Shown here: positions 1-9,680 of the stretch, in pieces | Layout: each line of letters starts with the position of its first letter | How positions within the stretch are numbered: position 1 is the stretch's first letter | Source of the DNA: Clostridia bacterium | Lineage (GTDB): Bacteria; Bacillota; Clostridia; Oscillospirales; CAG-272 | Direction: 5' to 3' | Length of the DNA stretch: 63,571 nt | Assembly (NCBI GenBank): GCA_017456545.1 | Contig: JAFTJE010000008.1 | Span: 1 to 63,571 of the forward strand | Translations under genes and position numbers: made by a program | The notes under the pieces: generated by a model | What the model saw: only the letters and a program-made list of their open reading frames with translations | What the model was told of the DNA's origin: nothing | Database searches by the model: none

Positions 1-324
1 GAAGAGGTTGCTGAAGAACCTGTAGCTGAGGAAGTAGTTGAAGAGCCTGTAGCTGAAGAGGTTGTAGAAGAGCCTGCAGCTGAAGAGGTTGCTGAAGAGC
101 CTGTAGCTGAGGAAGTAGTTGAAGAGCCTGTAGCTGAAGAGGTTGTAGAAGAGCCTGCAGCTGAAGAGGTTGCTGAAGAGCCTGTAGCTGAGGAAGTAGT
201 TGAAGAGCCCGTAGCTGAGGAAGCAGTTGAAGAGCCTGTAGCTGAGGAAGCTGTAGAAGAAGCTCCCGTAGTTGAAGAAACTCCCGTAGTTGAAGAGGCT
301 CCCGTGGTAGAGGAAGCACCTGTT
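1..324 (+). repeat. 27-bp-period coding repeat (EEPVAEEVV family)
   Basis: Tandem units of nine codons with variants PVAEEVV, PAAEEVA and PVAEEAV run from the window edge to about base 324 and drift into a VVEEAP form at the end. The same codons are reused between units (gaagagcctgtagctgag), which points to recent expansion by recombination. The array continues upstream of the window. Confidence 0.85.
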
Positions 325-1554
325 ATGGCTCCTCCCACACCTGTAGCACCTACTATTGTTCCTACATATTTCGATAACGAAGGTAATCACATTGACATTA
401 AGTATAGCCGTAGCTTTATTTCCAACATCATCCAGGGTGATGAAATGATTAAGGAATACTACAGCGACCTTAAGAACCATATTCTTTCCTATGAGGGCGT
501 TAAATCCAGACTCAGCTGGAAGTTTGATAGCTACAACAGAGGTAGAGATCAGCTCTTTAAGATTAAGGTTCGTGGAAAGACAATTTGCATTTACCTTGCA
601 CTTGACCCCGATAATTATGAAGTATCCAAATATCACCACGAGGCAATTGATGCTAAGATATTTGAGGATGTTCCTATGCTCTTCAAGATCAAGAGTGGTC
701 TTGGTCTCAGAAAAGCAAAGCAGCTTGTTGACGACACAATGGCTAAATTCGGAATTGCGAAGAATGAGAAGGCTAAATTCGTTGATTATGTTGCAAAGTA
801 CCCCTACACAGAAACAGAAGAGCTCGTTCAGCAGAAGCTTGTTAAGGTCCTTGTATCTGACAGTAGCGTAACAGTTAAGTCCGGCAAGAAGTCTAAGGTA
901 GCAGATGCAGGCGAGGAGGCAGATACGATACAGGTAGTGGAGAATAATCCTGTTGTTGAGACAATAGTTGAGGAAGCACCTGTAGTTGAAGAAGCACCTG
1001 TAGTTGAGGAAGCACCTGTAATTGAAGAAGCACCTGTAGTTGAAGAAGCACCTGTAGTTGAGGAAGCTCCTGTAGTTGAAGAAGCACCTGTAGTTGAGGA
1101 AGCTCCTGTAGTTGAGGAGGCACCCGTAGTTGAAGAAGCACCTGTAGTTGAAGAAGCACCTGTAGTTGAGGAAGCTCCTGTCGTTGAAGAGCCCGAAGAA
1201 ATCCATGTTGTAGAGAGTGTAAGTGCCGACGAGGCAGATTCACTCGTAAAGGATGAAGCAGTTGACAAGACTGTTGAGGCTGATGTGGAGTATGTTTCCA
1301 AAAACGACACAAAGAAGGCTATAATCAATGTAGGTGTCCTCAGTGATAACTATGAGGCAGGCGAAACTGTAGACCTTGTATCACTTAAGGCTAAGAAGCT
1401 GATTGACCCCAAGGCAAAGAGTGTAAAGGTCCTTGCAAGCGGTAGAATCAACAAGCCCCTTACAGTAAAGGCTCAGGTATTCTCCGAGACTGCCATCAAG
1501 ATGATTGTTCTTACAGGCGGTAAGGCTATCAAGGTAGTTACAAAGGTTAAATAA
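1..1554 (+). CDS. Glu/Val/Pro repeat protein with C-terminal ribosomal L15-like domain (5' partial)
   Basis: The reading frame is open from base 1, so the true start lies before the window; 517 residues are visible. Order: (a) about 108 residues of acidic EEPVAEEVV-type repeats; (b) a folded domain at about residues 120-285 containing [11 protein letters not shown] and [13 protein letters not shown], a module I recall from other clostridial proteins but cannot name; (c) twelve VVEEAP hexapeptides (964-1179); (d) an acidic linker; (e) a last domain of about 80 residues (from about base 1312) with [21 protein letters not shown] and TGGKAIKV, which matches the C-terminal half of ribosomal protein uL15. 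No signal peptide or membrane segment is visible. L15 homology is judged by eye. It is probably a cytoplasmic, non-ribosomal protein, possibly a scaffold; function unknown. A hairpin terminator follows directly. Confidence 0.85.
   Translation, partial: EEVAEEPVAEEVVEEPVAEEVVEEPAAEEVAEEPVAEEVVEEPVAEEVVEEPAAEEVAEEPVAEEVVEEPVAEEAVEEPVAEEAVEEAPVVEETPVVEEAPVVEEAPVMAPPTPVAPTIVPTYFDNEGNHIDIKYSRSFISNIIQGDEMIKEYYSDLKNHILSYEGVKSRLSWKFDSYNRGRDQLFKIKVRGKTICIYLALDPDNYEVSKYHHEAIDAKIFEDVPMLFKIKSGLGLRKAKQLVDDTMAKFGIAKNEKAKFVDYVAKYPYTETEELVQQKLVKVLVSDSSVTVKSGKKSKVADAGEEADTIQVVENNPVVETIVEEAPVVEEAPVVEEAPVIEEAPVVEEAPVVEEAPVVEEAPVVEEAPVVEEAPVVEEAPVVEEAPVVEEAPVVEEPEEIHVVESVSADEADSLVKDEAVDKTVEADVEYVSKNDTKKAIINVGVLSDNYEAGETVDLVSLKAKKLIDPKAKSVKVLASGRINKPLTVKAQVFSETAIKMIVLTGGKAIKVVTKVK
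964..1179 (+). repeat. Twelve 18-bp units encoding VVEEAP
   Basis: Twelve consecutive six-codon units fill exactly 216 bp; the first starts ATA and the fourth has ATT for the second valine. Third-position differences (gaa/gag, gca/gct, cct/ccc) show that the array is not newly copied, but its near identity makes length variation between strains likely. Confidence 0.9.
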
Positions 1555-1565
1555 AAATTAAAGGT

Positions 1566-1602
1566 GGCGTAGTGAAAAAATCACTACGCCTCCGTTTTTT
1601 TC
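1566..1602 (+). terminator. Rho-independent terminator of the repeat-protein gene
   Basis: A perfect 10-bp stem GGCGTAGTGA / TCACTACGCC closes a five-A loop and is followed by a T-rich tract, 11 bp after the stop codon. It may also limit minus-strand transcription of the lipoprotein gene that ends at 1606. Confidence 0.9.
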
Positions 1603-1605
1603 TGC

Positions 1606-2097
1606 TTATTCGATTTTTAATAATGAAATTACAACATTATACTCATATCCGTCACCGCATATAAGAGCATTGCTAAGCTCCCCCTTATTATTAAAGATAA
1701 GCGTATACTCGCAGCCTTCATTTTGAAATGTAAGATTGCCCTTGCCGTTTTCCGATACGGCTGAGGTCAGCATTGCTTCATTAATATTAAATAGGGATGA
1801 CAGAGCATATATTCCGTCAAGCTGTTTTCTGTCTGTCGGTATTTTTATATCTCCGGAGATAACATAGGACTCCGTCTCGGAAAAGAAAAATTCCACTCCG
1901 GAAAGCTCCGTCGGGGAAAGGACCCTCAGATAACGGTCATTTCCGATTTTTTCGATTATAATACGGAATTTACCGTTTACCGTGCATTCGGCATATACAT
2001 TCCTGTTTTCAAAGGGGAGGATGTTATAGGTCTCCTTTTTACAGGAAATGGAAAAAAGCGAAATAAAAATAAGAAATAACGCAAAAAATCGTTTCAT
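1606..2097 (-). CDS. Small predicted lipoprotein, unknown function
   Basis: 163 residues. The N-terminus has a charged MKR start, a hydrophobic stretch (FFALFLIFISLF) and a lipobox-like SIS-C at about residue 19, so the mature protein should be anchored to the outer face of the membrane by a lipidated cysteine. The rest is beta-rich with no motif I recognise. It converges on the upstream repeat protein and is divergent from the pyr operon. The start is the first in-frame ATG and gives a textbook signal sequence. Confidence 0.7.
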   Translation of the reverse strand: MKRFFALFLIFISLFSISCKKETYNILPFENRNVYAECTVNGKFRIIIEKIGNDRYLRVLSPTELSGVEFFFSETESYVISGDIKIPTDRKQLDGIYALSSLFNINEAMLTSAVSENGKGNLTFQNEGCEYTLIFNNKGELSNALICGDGYEYNVVISLLKIE

Positions 2098-2201
2098 AAA
2101 AAATCACCCATAGCTATTGTATTGTGGGATTTGAACAATAATGACAAAAAAATAAAAGATAAAATTTATACGCTTATATATAGGAAATGTGGCAAATAGC
2201 C

Positions 2202-2230
2202 TTGACAAAAACCCTGAAATTTGATATAAT
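2202..2230 (+). promoter_or_regulatory. Promoter of the pyrimidine operon
   Basis: TTGACA (2202-2207), 17-bp spacer, TATAAT (2225-2230) with TGA just before the -10 hexamer: a full consensus extended sigma-A promoter. Transcription should start near 2237, leaving a leader of about 38 nt before pyrC, too short for a PyrR-type attenuator. Confidence 0.88.
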
Positions 2231-2231
2231 A

Positions 2232-2257
2232 ACTTGAATACTTAAGGACTTGAATAC
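2232..2257 (+). repeat. Tandem ACTTGAATAC repeat at the pyr transcript start
   Basis: Two exact 10-bp copies (2232-2241 and 2248-2257) separated by TTAAGG lie at and just after the expected transcription start of pyrC. The 16-bp period is one and a half helical turns. It could be an operator or an mRNA binding site; this is inference. Confidence 0.6.
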
Positions 2258-2274
2258 ATATAGGAGGATTTGAT

Positions 2275-3453
2275 ATGAAAATTGATTTTTCCAACGCTAA
2301 TGTATTTGATAAAGAAAGCTTGAAGGGTAAATTGTCCTCTTTGGAGTTACCCTCTGTGGCTGGTTCTGTTATTGATTTTTCAGGATATGATATTTTACCC
2401 GCGTTCATTGATGTGCATGTGCATTTCCGTGAGCCGGGTTTTTCTTATAAAGAGAGGGTTGCAACAGGCTCCTTGGCAGGTGCTATGGGTGGATATTATG
2501 CAGTATGTACAATGCCTAATCTTAACCCTGTACCCGATACTCTTGACAATCTTAAAAAGCAGCTCGAAATAATCAATAGGGACTCCGTTATCAAAGCATT
2601 GCCCTTCGGTGCTATTACCAAGGGACAGAACGGAAAAGAGCTTTCCGATATGGAGGCTATGGCACCCTTTGTATGTGGCTTCTCCGATGACGGAAGAGGA
2701 GTGGACAACAGCTCGCTTATGAGAGAGGCTATGATAAGGGCCAAGGCACTTGACAAGGTAATATCTGCCCACTGCGAGGACGGAGCTCAGATAAAGGACT
2801 CCAAGGAGGCTGAGTGGAAGCAGATAGAAAGAGACATTAAGCTGGTCTCAGACATTGGCTGTAAATACCATGTATGCCACATTTCCACAAAGGAAAGCGT
2901 GGACCTTATAAGAGAAGCAAAGAAAAACGGTGTAAATATCACCTGCGAAACAGCCCCCCACTATCTTACCTTGACTGACGCAGACAGAGATGACACAGGA
3001 CGCTTTAAGATGAATCCGCCTCTGCGTGACGCAATAGACAGAGATGCTCTTATCGAGGGTATCTGCGACGGCACCGTGGATATGATAGCCACGGACCACG
3101 CCCCCCATTCTGCCGAGGAAAAGGGCAGAGGCTTTAAGGGCAGCCTTAACGGTATAGTAGGACTGGAAACGGCATTCCCCGTAATGTATACAAGCTTTGT
3201 TAAAAAGGGAATTATCACCCTGGACAGGCTGGTGCACCTGATGAGCATAAATCCCGCAAATCGCTTTGGAATAGAGACAGACGGCTTTACGGTTTATGAC
3301 CTGAATGAGGAATATACAGTAAACCCCGAGGAATTTGCTACAATGGGAAGAAGCTCACCCTTTGCAGGCAATAAGGTATACGGCAGATGCCTGGCAACCG
3401 TCGTAGGAAATAAATGGGCTTACATCAGTGAAAAAATCAAGAAAGATATATAA
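2275..3453 (+). CDS. pyrC: Dihydroorotase
   Basis: 392 residues, the usual size for a class I dihydroorotase, which closes N-carbamoyl-aspartate to dihydroorotate (third step of de novo UMP synthesis) in the cytoplasm. The metal-binding HxH lies in DVHVHFREPG at residues 46-55, and the late ATDHAPHS motif is near residue 275. AGGAGG at 2262-2267 sits 7 bp before ATG. It is the first gene of the pyr operon, with a 17-bp gap to carB. Confidence 0.95.
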   Translation: MKIDFSNANVFDKESLKGKLSSLELPSVAGSVIDFSGYDILPAFIDVHVHFREPGFSYKERVATGSLAGAMGGYYAVCTMPNLNPVPDTLDNLKKQLEIINRDSVIKALPFGAITKGQNGKELSDMEAMAPFVCGFSDDGRGVDNSSLMREAMIRAKALDKVISAHCEDGAQIKDSKEAEWKQIERDIKLVSDIGCKYHVCHISTKESVDLIREAKKNGVNITCETAPHYLTLTDADRDDTGRFKMNPPLRDAIDRDALIEGICDGTVDMIATDHAPHSAEEKGRGFKGSLNGIVGLETAFPVMYTSFVKKGIITLDRLVHLMSINPANRFGIETDGFTVYDLNEEYTVNPEEFATMGRSSPFAGNKVYGRCLATVVGNKWAYISEKIKKDI

Positions 3454-3470
3454 TTGAGGAGAGGACGAAA

Positions 3471-6400
3471 ATGGCAAAGAGAACAGATATTAAAAGAGTA
3501 ATGATTATCGGCTCCGGACCTATTGTAATCGGTCAGGCTGCTGAATTTGACTACGCCGGCACACAGGCTTGTCTTGCACTTAAGGAGGAGGGCTATGAGG
3601 TTATCCTTGTAAACTCCAATCCTGCTACCATTATGACCGACACAACAATTGCTGATAAGGTATATATGGAGCCTCTCACACTTGAATACATTGCAAAAAT
3701 TATAAGATATGAACGCCCGGACGCAATCGTTCCCGGTATTGGTGGACAGACAGGCCTTAATATGGCTATGCTTCTTGAGAAGAAGGGCATCCTTAAGGAA
3801 AACGGAGTTGAGCTTCTCGGTACATCAAGCCGTAGCATCGAGAGGGCAGAGGACAGAGAGCTTTTCAAGGAGCTCTGTGAGGAAATCGGTGAGCCCGTTA
3901 TCCCATCCGATATTGCAAACACCCTTGAGGAATGTGTAGAGGTTGCAGAAAGGATAGGCTATCCTGTGGTTCTTCGCCCTGCATTTACCCTCGGTGGAAC
4001 AGGTGGTGGCTTCGCATATAACAGAAAAGAGCTTGAGGAGCTTGCAGTAGGAGCTCTTGCGGCATCCCCTGTCAGCCAGGTTCTTGTAGAAAAGAGTGTG
4101 AGAGGATTTAAGGAAATCGAGTTTGAGGTTATGCGTGACGGCAGCGACAATGCAATTACCATCTGCGGTATGGAAAACATTGACCCCGTTGGTGTACACA
4201 CAGGTGACAGTATAGTTGTAGCCCCCATTATGACTCTTAACGACCATGACCTTAAGATGCTCAATAACAGTGCAATCAAGCTTATCAAGGAGCTTAAGAT
4301 AGAGGGCGGCTGTAATGTACAGTTTGCACTCAATCCCAACTCCAGCGAGTACTACCTTATAGAGGTAAACCCCAGAGTTTCCCGTTCCTCAGCTCTTGCC
4401 TCCAAGGCGAGTGGATATCCCATTGCAAGAGTAACAGCAAAGATAGCTGTGGGTATGACTCTTGATGAGATTGAGGTGGCAGGTACAAAGGCATCCTTTG
4501 AGCCCGATCTTGACTATGTAGTTGCGAAATTTCCAAGATTCCCCTTTGATAAATTTACAACCGTTCCCAATAAGCTCGGCACACAGATGAAGGCGACCGG
4601 CGAGTGTATGGGCATCGGCTCAAATCTTGAGGAATGTATCTTGAAGTCTGTAAGATCTCTTGAAATCGGTGTTTGCCATGTTCAGATGGCTAAGTTTGAC
4701 GATATGTCAAGTGATGGTATGCTTGAGTATATTGACACCTTCCACGATGATAACATTTTTGCTATCTGTGAGCTTTTCCGTCGTGGAACAACAGTTAAGC
4801 AGATTGCCGAAATTACAAAAATCACTCCCTTCTTCCTTGAGTCCTTCAAGAAGATTACAGATATGGAAAAGACCCTTAGCAATAATGTAAACGATGTTGC
4901 CGTTCTCACAGCAGCAAAGAAAATGGGCTTTTCCGATAAATATATTGCAAAGCTCTGGAAAGAAAAGGAAATAGATGTATGGAATCTCCGTAAGGCAAAT
5001 TCCTTAACTCCAATTTATAAGATGGTAGACACAGCACATGTAGGTGCGTACATCCCCTATTTCTACTCCTCCTTCACAGGTGAGAATCAATCTGTTCTCA
5101 CAAACAGAAAGAAGGTTCTTGTTCTCGGTGCAGGACCTATCCGTATCGGACAGGGTGTTGAGTTCGACTATTCCACAGTTCACGCAGTAAATACAATCCG
5201 TCGCTGTGGCTATGAAGCGATTATCATTAACAACAACCCCGAGACCGTATCCACCGACTACACCACAGCAGACAAGCTCTACTTTGAGCCCCTTACTGTT
5301 GAGGATGTAATGCATGTTGTGGAGTTTGAAAAGCCCGAGGGCGTAATAGCATCTCTCGGTGGACAGACAGCAATAAACCTTGCAGCCCCATTGGCTGAAA
5401 GAGGTGTAAATATTATCGGTACCGACTGTGAGGCAATCGACAGAGCCGAAAACCGTGACGCATTTGAAAAGATACTTGAGGAGCTTAATATTCCTCAGCC
5501 CCAGGGCAGAGCCGTTACAAATATTGAGGACGGTGTAAAGGTAGCAGCCCAGATTGGCTATCCTGTGCTTGTTCGTCCTAGCTTCGTTCTCGGAGGCCGT
5601 GCAATGCAGCTGGTTGGTAATGAGGAGCAGATAAGACACTACCTTAAGACAGCCGTTGAAATCGACGAGGACAAGCCCGTGCTTGTAGACCACTACATTC
5701 AGGGTAAGGAGGTAGAGGTTGATGCCATCTGCGACGGAAGAGATGTATTTGTTGCGGGTATTATGGAGCTTGTTGAACGAACAGGCGTACACAGTGGTGA
5801 CAGTATCAGCGTATATCCCGCCTTCAGCATTTCCAATAAGGTAAAGGGCAAGATACTGGAATATTCAAAGAAGCTCGGTCTTGGCATCGGAATCATCGGT
5901 CTTTTCAACATCCAGTTCATCGTTGATGACAAGGAGGATGTATACATTATCGAGGTTAACCCCCGTTCCTCCAGAACAGTTCCCTTCCTCTCCAAGTCCA
6001 CAGGCTACTCTCTTGCCGATATAGCTACAGAGGTTATCCTCGGTAAGTCACTTAAGGAGCTTGGTATATTCGACCTCTATCCGGAGGAAAAGAAGAGATG
6101 GTACTGTAAGGTTCCCGTATTCTCCTTCAAGAAGATAAACGGCATTGACACATATCTCTCTCCCGAAATGAAATCCACAGGTGAGGCTATCGGATATGAC
6201 GATGACCTTAACCGTGCGTTCTATAAGGCACTCCAGGCATCAGGCATGAATGTACAGAATTACGGTACAGTATTTGTAACTCTTGCAGATGCGGATAAGC
6301 AGGAGGCACTCCCCTTAGTTCGCAGATTCTATAATCTCGGCTTTAATATAGTGGCTACACAGGGTACAGCAAGATTCCTTAAGGCTAACGGTATAAGAAC

Positions 6401-6644
6401 AAGAGCTATGGATAAGATCAGCGTAAACGGTATAGGCATCCCCGAGCTTATAAGAAGTGGGCATGTGGCTTACATTGTCAACACCAGCGATGTACAGTCC
6501 ACCTCCGAGCAGAAGGACGGATATGAAATCCGCTGTCTCGCAACAGAAACAGGCACTAACCTTTTCACATCCCTTGACACAGTAAGAGTTCTTCTTGATG
6601 TGCTTGAGGATATTACACTTACAATTTCTACAATAGACAGCTGA
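3471..6644 (+). CDS. carB: Carbamoyl-phosphate synthase large subunit
   Basis: 1057 residues, full length. Two homologous halves each begin with a nucleotide-binding VMIIGSGPIVIGQ / VLVLGAGPIRIGQ segment (near residues 10 and 545), each with an ATP-grasp domain; the last ~130 residues form an MGS-like allosteric domain, where UMP or ornithine effectors bind in the family. It makes carbamoyl phosphate from bicarbonate, ATP and ammonia delivered by the small subunit CarA. No carA is present between pyrC and pyrK or elsewhere in this window, so the glutaminase subunit must be encoded elsewhere. RBS GAGGAGAGG precedes the ATG. Confidence 0.97.
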   Translation: MAKRTDIKRVMIIGSGPIVIGQAAEFDYAGTQACLALKEEGYEVILVNSNPATIMTDTTIADKVYMEPLTLEYIAKIIRYERPDAIVPGIGGQTGLNMAMLLEKKGILKENGVELLGTSSRSIERAEDRELFKELCEEIGEPVIPSDIANTLEECVEVAERIGYPVVLRPAFTLGGTGGGFAYNRKELEELAVGALAASPVSQVLVEKSVRGFKEIEFEVMRDGSDNAITICGMENIDPVGVHTGDSIVVAPIMTLNDHDLKMLNNSAIKLIKELKIEGGCNVQFALNPNSSEYYLIEVNPRVSRSSALASKASGYPIARVTAKIAVGMTLDEIEVAGTKASFEPDLDYVVAKFPRFPFDKFTTVPNKLGTQMKATGECMGIGSNLEECILKSVRSLEIGVCHVQMAKFDDMSSDGMLEYIDTFHDDNIFAICELFRRGTTVKQIAEITKITPFFLESFKKITDMEKTLSNNVNDVAVLTAAKKMGFSDKYIAKLWKEKEIDVWNLRKANSLTPIYKMVDTAHVGAYIPYFYSSFTGENQSVLTNRKKVLVLGAGPIRIGQGVEFDYSTVHAVNTIRRCGYEAIIINNNPETVSTDYTTADKLYFEPLTVEDVMHVVEFEKPEGVIASLGGQTAINLAAPLAERGVNIIGTDCEAIDRAENRDAFEKILEELNIPQPQGRAVTNIEDGVKVAAQIGYPVLVRPSFVLGGRAMQLVGNEEQIRHYLKTAVEIDEDKPVLVDHYIQGKEVEVDAICDGRDVFVAGIMELVERTGVHSGDSISVYPAFSISNKVKGKILEYSKKLGLGIGIIGLFNIQFIVDDKEDVYIIEVNPRSSRTVPFLSKSTGYSLADIATEVILGKSLKELGIFDLYPEEKKRWYCKVPVFSFKKINGIDTYLSPEMKSTGEAIGYDDDLNRAFYKALQASGMNVQNYGTVFVTLADADKQEALPLVRRFYNLGFNIVATQGTARFLKANGIRTRAMDKISVNGIGIPELIRSGHVAYIVNTSDVQSTSEQKDGYEIRCLATETGTNLFTSLDTVRVLLDVLEDITLTISTIDS

Positions 6645-6645
6645 T

Positions 6646-7371
6646 ATGAAGAATTTAGTATTTGAGCTTTTAACAAATAAAAAAATCGCAAAGAACACCT
6701 ATGAGAGTGTTCTTTGCGGTGACACAGCAGATATAAAATGCGGTCAGTTTGTAAACATTACAATTGACGGATTATATCTCCGTCGCCCCATCTCCGTATG
6801 CGATGTTGAGGGAGACAGGCTTACCATTATTTACAAGGTGGTAGGCGTAGGAACGGAAAAAATGGCTAATATGGAGCCCGGTGTAAAGCTTGATTTGCTT
6901 ACCGGTCTCGGTAACGGCTACGATACAGAGCCCTCGGGGGACAGACCCTTGCTTATCGGTGGAGGTGCAGGTGTGCCCCCTATGTATAAGCTTTGCCGTC
7001 AGCTTACGGCAGAGGGTAAAAAATGCTCTGTTATCCTTGGCTTCGGCTCAAGGAATGAGGTGTTCTACGAGGATGAGTTCAAGGCACTCGGTGCCGATAC
7101 CTATGTTACCACCGTTGACGGTAGCTACGGTATAAAGGGCTTTGTTACCGATGCTATGAATATGGATTATACATATTTCTACACCTGCGGTCCCGAGCCT
7201 ATGCTTAAGGCAGTATATAATAAGAGTACAACAAGCGGACAGTTCAGCTTTGAGGAAAGAATGGGCTGTGGCTTCGGTGCATGTATGGGCTGCTCCTGTA
7301 AGACAAAATACGGTAACAAGCGTATCTGTAAGGACGGACCTGTGCTTGTAAAGGAGGAGATTATATGGTAA
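6646..7371 (+). CDS. pyrK: Dihydroorotate dehydrogenase electron-transfer subunit
   Basis: 241 residues. It has a ferredoxin-reductase-like FAD/NAD fold with RRPISVCD (flavin) and GGGAGVPPMYKL (NAD) and ends in a [2Fe-2S] cysteine cluster C208-x4-C213-x2-C216 with C228; C218 is an extra cysteine. It passes electrons from PyrD to NAD+. The ATG is one base after the carB stop with no strong RBS, suggesting translational coupling. It overlaps pyrD by 7 bp, as expected for a 2:2 PyrD-PyrK complex. Confidence 0.95.
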   Translation: MKNLVFELLTNKKIAKNTYESVLCGDTADIKCGQFVNITIDGLYLRRPISVCDVEGDRLTIIYKVVGVGTEKMANMEPGVKLDLLTGLGNGYDTEPSGDRPLLIGGGAGVPPMYKLCRQLTAEGKKCSVILGFGSRNEVFYEDEFKALGADTYVTTVDGSYGIKGFVTDAMNMDYTYFYTCGPEPMLKAVYNKSTTSGQFSFEERMGCGFGACMGCSCKTKYGNKRICKDGPVLVKEEIIW

Positions 7372-8276
7372 ATACTAAGGTTACCCTTTGCGGTATAGAA
7401 ATAGACAATCCCATAATCCCCGCCAGCGGAACCTTTGGCTACGGTCAGGAATTTGCCGAGCTTTATGATATAAACATCCTCGGTACCTTCTCCTTTAAGG
7501 GTACGACAAGGGACGCAAGATTCGGTAATCCCACTCCGAGAATTGCAGAAACAGCATCGGGAATGCTTAACTGCGTGGGACTCCAGAATCCCGGTGTTGA
7601 GCATGTAATAAGCCATGAGCTACCCGAGCTTAAGAAAATATTTAATAAGCCTGTTATGGCAAATGTAAGTGGCTTCTCTGTTGAGGACTATGCATACACC
7701 TGTGAGCTCCTTGATAAGGAGGAACAGGTGGGATGGCTGGAGGTAAATATTTCCTGCCCCAATGTTCACGGTGGTGGAATGAGCTTTGGCACCTGCCCAA
7801 GAAACGCCGCCGAGGTAGTAAAGGCAGTAAAGGCAGTTACCACAAAGCCTGTAATTATTAAGCTTACCCCCAATGTAACAGATATTGCAGAGATTGCAAG
7901 AGCCGTAGAGAGTGAGGGTGCAGACGGTATTTCCCTTATAAATACTCTTTCCGGTATGAGAATAAATCTTAAAAATAAAAAGCCTATCCTCTCCATTACA
8001 ACGGGAGGTCTTTCCGGCCCCTGTACCTTCCCCGTTGCACTTCGCTGTGTATGGCAGGTATATAATGCTGTTAAGATTCCCATTGTAGGTATGGGTGGCG
8101 TTACCACAGCCGAGGATGTTATTGAAATGATGCTTGCAGGAGCAACAGCTGTACAGGTTGGCGCCGCTAACCTTGTTGACCCCTTTGCATCAAAGAAGAT
8201 AATAGAAGCTCTGCCCGAGGCTATGGTTAAATACGGAATAAATAATTTAAGTGATATAATAGGAGGTGCCCACTAA
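7365..8276 (+). CDS. pyrD: Dihydroorotate dehydrogenase, NAD-linked catalytic subunit (type 1B)
   Basis: 303 residues. N-terminal [13 protein letters not shown] and the active-site region [12 protein letters not shown], with the 1B-type cysteine in SCPN, place it in class 1B, the form that works with PyrK. The FMN-phosphate site is in [13 protein letters not shown] and a following GATAVQVG. It oxidises dihydroorotate to orotate. RBS AAGGAGG lies inside the end of pyrK, and the stop overlaps the pyrF start (TAATG). Confidence 0.96.
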   Translation: MVNTKVTLCGIEIDNPIIPASGTFGYGQEFAELYDINILGTFSFKGTTRDARFGNPTPRIAETASGMLNCVGLQNPGVEHVISHELPELKKIFNKPVMANVSGFSVEDYAYTCELLDKEEQVGWLEVNISCPNVHGGGMSFGTCPRNAAEVVKAVKAVTTKPVIIKLTPNVTDIAEIARAVESEGADGISLINTLSGMRINLKNKKPILSITTGGLSGPCTFPVALRCVWQVYNAVKIPIVGMGGVTTAEDVIEMMLAGATAVQVGAANLVDPFASKKIIEALPEAMVKYGINNLSDIIGGAH

Positions 8277-8974
8277 TGGGAAAGGATGTAATTATTGCTT
8301 GTGATTTTTCAAGTGCGGAGGCAGTATTCAGCTTCCTCGACAAATTTCAGGATGAAAAGCCCTTTGTAAAAATCGGTATGGAGCTCTTTAATGCAGAGGG
8401 ACCTGCAATTGTAAGAGAAATCAAGAGAAGAGGTCATAAGATTTTCTTGGACCTTAAGCTCCACGATATCCCCAACACCGTAAAGAAGGCTATGAGTGTG
8501 CTCTCTCGCCTTGATGTTGATATGACCAATGTACACGCATCGGGCACTATTGCTATGATGGAGGCTGCACTTGAGGGCCTTACCCGTCCCGACGGCACAT
8601 GCCCCTTGCTTATTGCAGTTACACAGCTCACCTCCACAAGCGAGGAAAGAATGAGAGATGACCTTCTTATCAACGAGCCCATGGATAAGGTTGTAATGCA
8701 CTATGCAATGAACGCTAAAAAGGCAGGACTTGCAGGTATAGTATGCTCTCCCTTAGAGGCTGAAAAGGTACACGCTGCCTGTGGCAAGGATTTTGTAACA
8801 GTAACACCCGGCGTTCGCTTTGCTGACGGTGATAAGGGCGACCAGGTAAGAGTTATGACTCCTGCAGAGGCTAAGAAAATCGGCTCCGACTATATCGTAG
8901 TGGGCAGACCTATCACAGCAGCAGAGGACCCTGTAGCAGCATACCGTCGTTGTGTTAACGAATTTGTAGACTAA
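8276..8974 (+). CDS. pyrF: Orotidine-5'-phosphate decarboxylase
   Basis: 232 residues, TIM barrel of the short bacterial type. The catalytic DxKxxD element is [12 protein letters not shown], and the phosphate-binding end is IVVGRPIT. It converts OMP to UMP. The ATG shares one base with the pyrD stop, and AGGAGG lies just upstream. It is followed by a 19-bp gap carrying AGGAGA for pyrE. Confidence 0.96.
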   Translation: MGKDVIIACDFSSAEAVFSFLDKFQDEKPFVKIGMELFNAEGPAIVREIKRRGHKIFLDLKLHDIPNTVKKAMSVLSRLDVDMTNVHASGTIAMMEAALEGLTRPDGTCPLLIAVTQLTSTSEERMRDDLLINEPMDKVVMHYAMNAKKAGLAGIVCSPLEAEKVHAACGKDFVTVTPGVRFADGDKGDQVRVMTPAEAKKIGSDYIVVGRPITAAEDPVAAYRRCVNEFVD

Positions 8975-8993
8975 CTTAAAAGGAGATATAAAA

Positions 8994-9650
8994 ATGGAGG
9001 CTTACAAGAGAGAGTTTATTAAGTTCTTGCAGAGTGCAGGAGTTCTTAAGTTCGGTGATTTTACAGCAAAGAGTGGAAGAAAGATTCCATATTTTATAAA
9101 CGCAGGTGAAATAAAGACAGGTGACCACATTTCCAAGTTGGGTGAGTTCTATGCCAAGGCTTATCTTGAAAAGGTCGGAAATAAGAGAACAGTTCTCTAC
9201 GGTCCTGCATATAAGGGTATTCCTATTGCAGTATCCGCATCCATTGCACTCTCCAAGGAAGGACTTAATGTTCCCTTCTTCTTTAACAGAAAGGAAGAAA
9301 AGGACCACGGAGAGGGTGGCGTTTTCGTAGGCTACAAGCCCACAGCAGGCGAGGAGGTTGTAATCGTTGAGGATGTTATCACAGCGGGAACTGCTATCCG
9401 TGAGAGCATGGCTAATATGAAGTCCCTTCAGGGAGTTAAGATTGCTGCTACCTTTGTAATGGTAGACCGTAAGGAAAAGGGTCAGGGCGAAAAGTCCGCA
9501 ATGGCAGAAATTGCAGATGAATTCGGCTTCCCTGTTTACTCCGTAGTTGATGTATACGATATTATCGAGTATCTCAGCGAGGATAAGGAAAATGAAGAAA
9601 ATGTAAACCGTATCAAGAAGTATCTTGAGGTTAACGGAGCAAAGGCATAA
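8994..9650 (+). CDS. pyrE: Orotate phosphoribosyltransferase
   Basis: 218 residues. The PRPP-binding motif is VVIVEDVITAGTA near residue 125, and the N-terminal FGDFTAKSGRKIPYF loop is typical of the family. It joins orotate and PRPP to give OMP, the step before PyrF. Aggagatataaaa precedes the ATG with good spacing. The gap to pyrB is 30 bp and holds GAAAGGA. Confidence 0.96.
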   Translation: MEAYKREFIKFLQSAGVLKFGDFTAKSGRKIPYFINAGEIKTGDHISKLGEFYAKAYLEKVGNKRTVLYGPAYKGIPIAVSASIALSKEGLNVPFFFNRKEEKDHGEGGVFVGYKPTAGEEVVIVEDVITAGTAIRESMANMKSLQGVKIAATFVMVDRKEKGQGEKSAMAEIADEFGFPVYSVVDVYDIIEYLSEDKENEENVNRIKKYLEVNGAKA

Positions 9651-9680
9651 TTAGAAAATCCAAAAGAAAGGATTATCCTT

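Noticed and set aside
828-1328. Long antisense frames (166 and 139 codons) opposite the VVEEAP repeats
   Set aside because: They only mirror the tandem repeats of the sense gene and have no RBS or independent support.
2231-2274. PyrR-binding attenuator in front of pyrC
   Set aside because: The predicted leader is about 38 nt with no anti-terminator or terminator hairpins.
5004-5792. 262-codon minus-strand frame inside carB
   Set aside because: Shadow of a highly conserved sense gene; composition is unlike a protein and no RBS is present.
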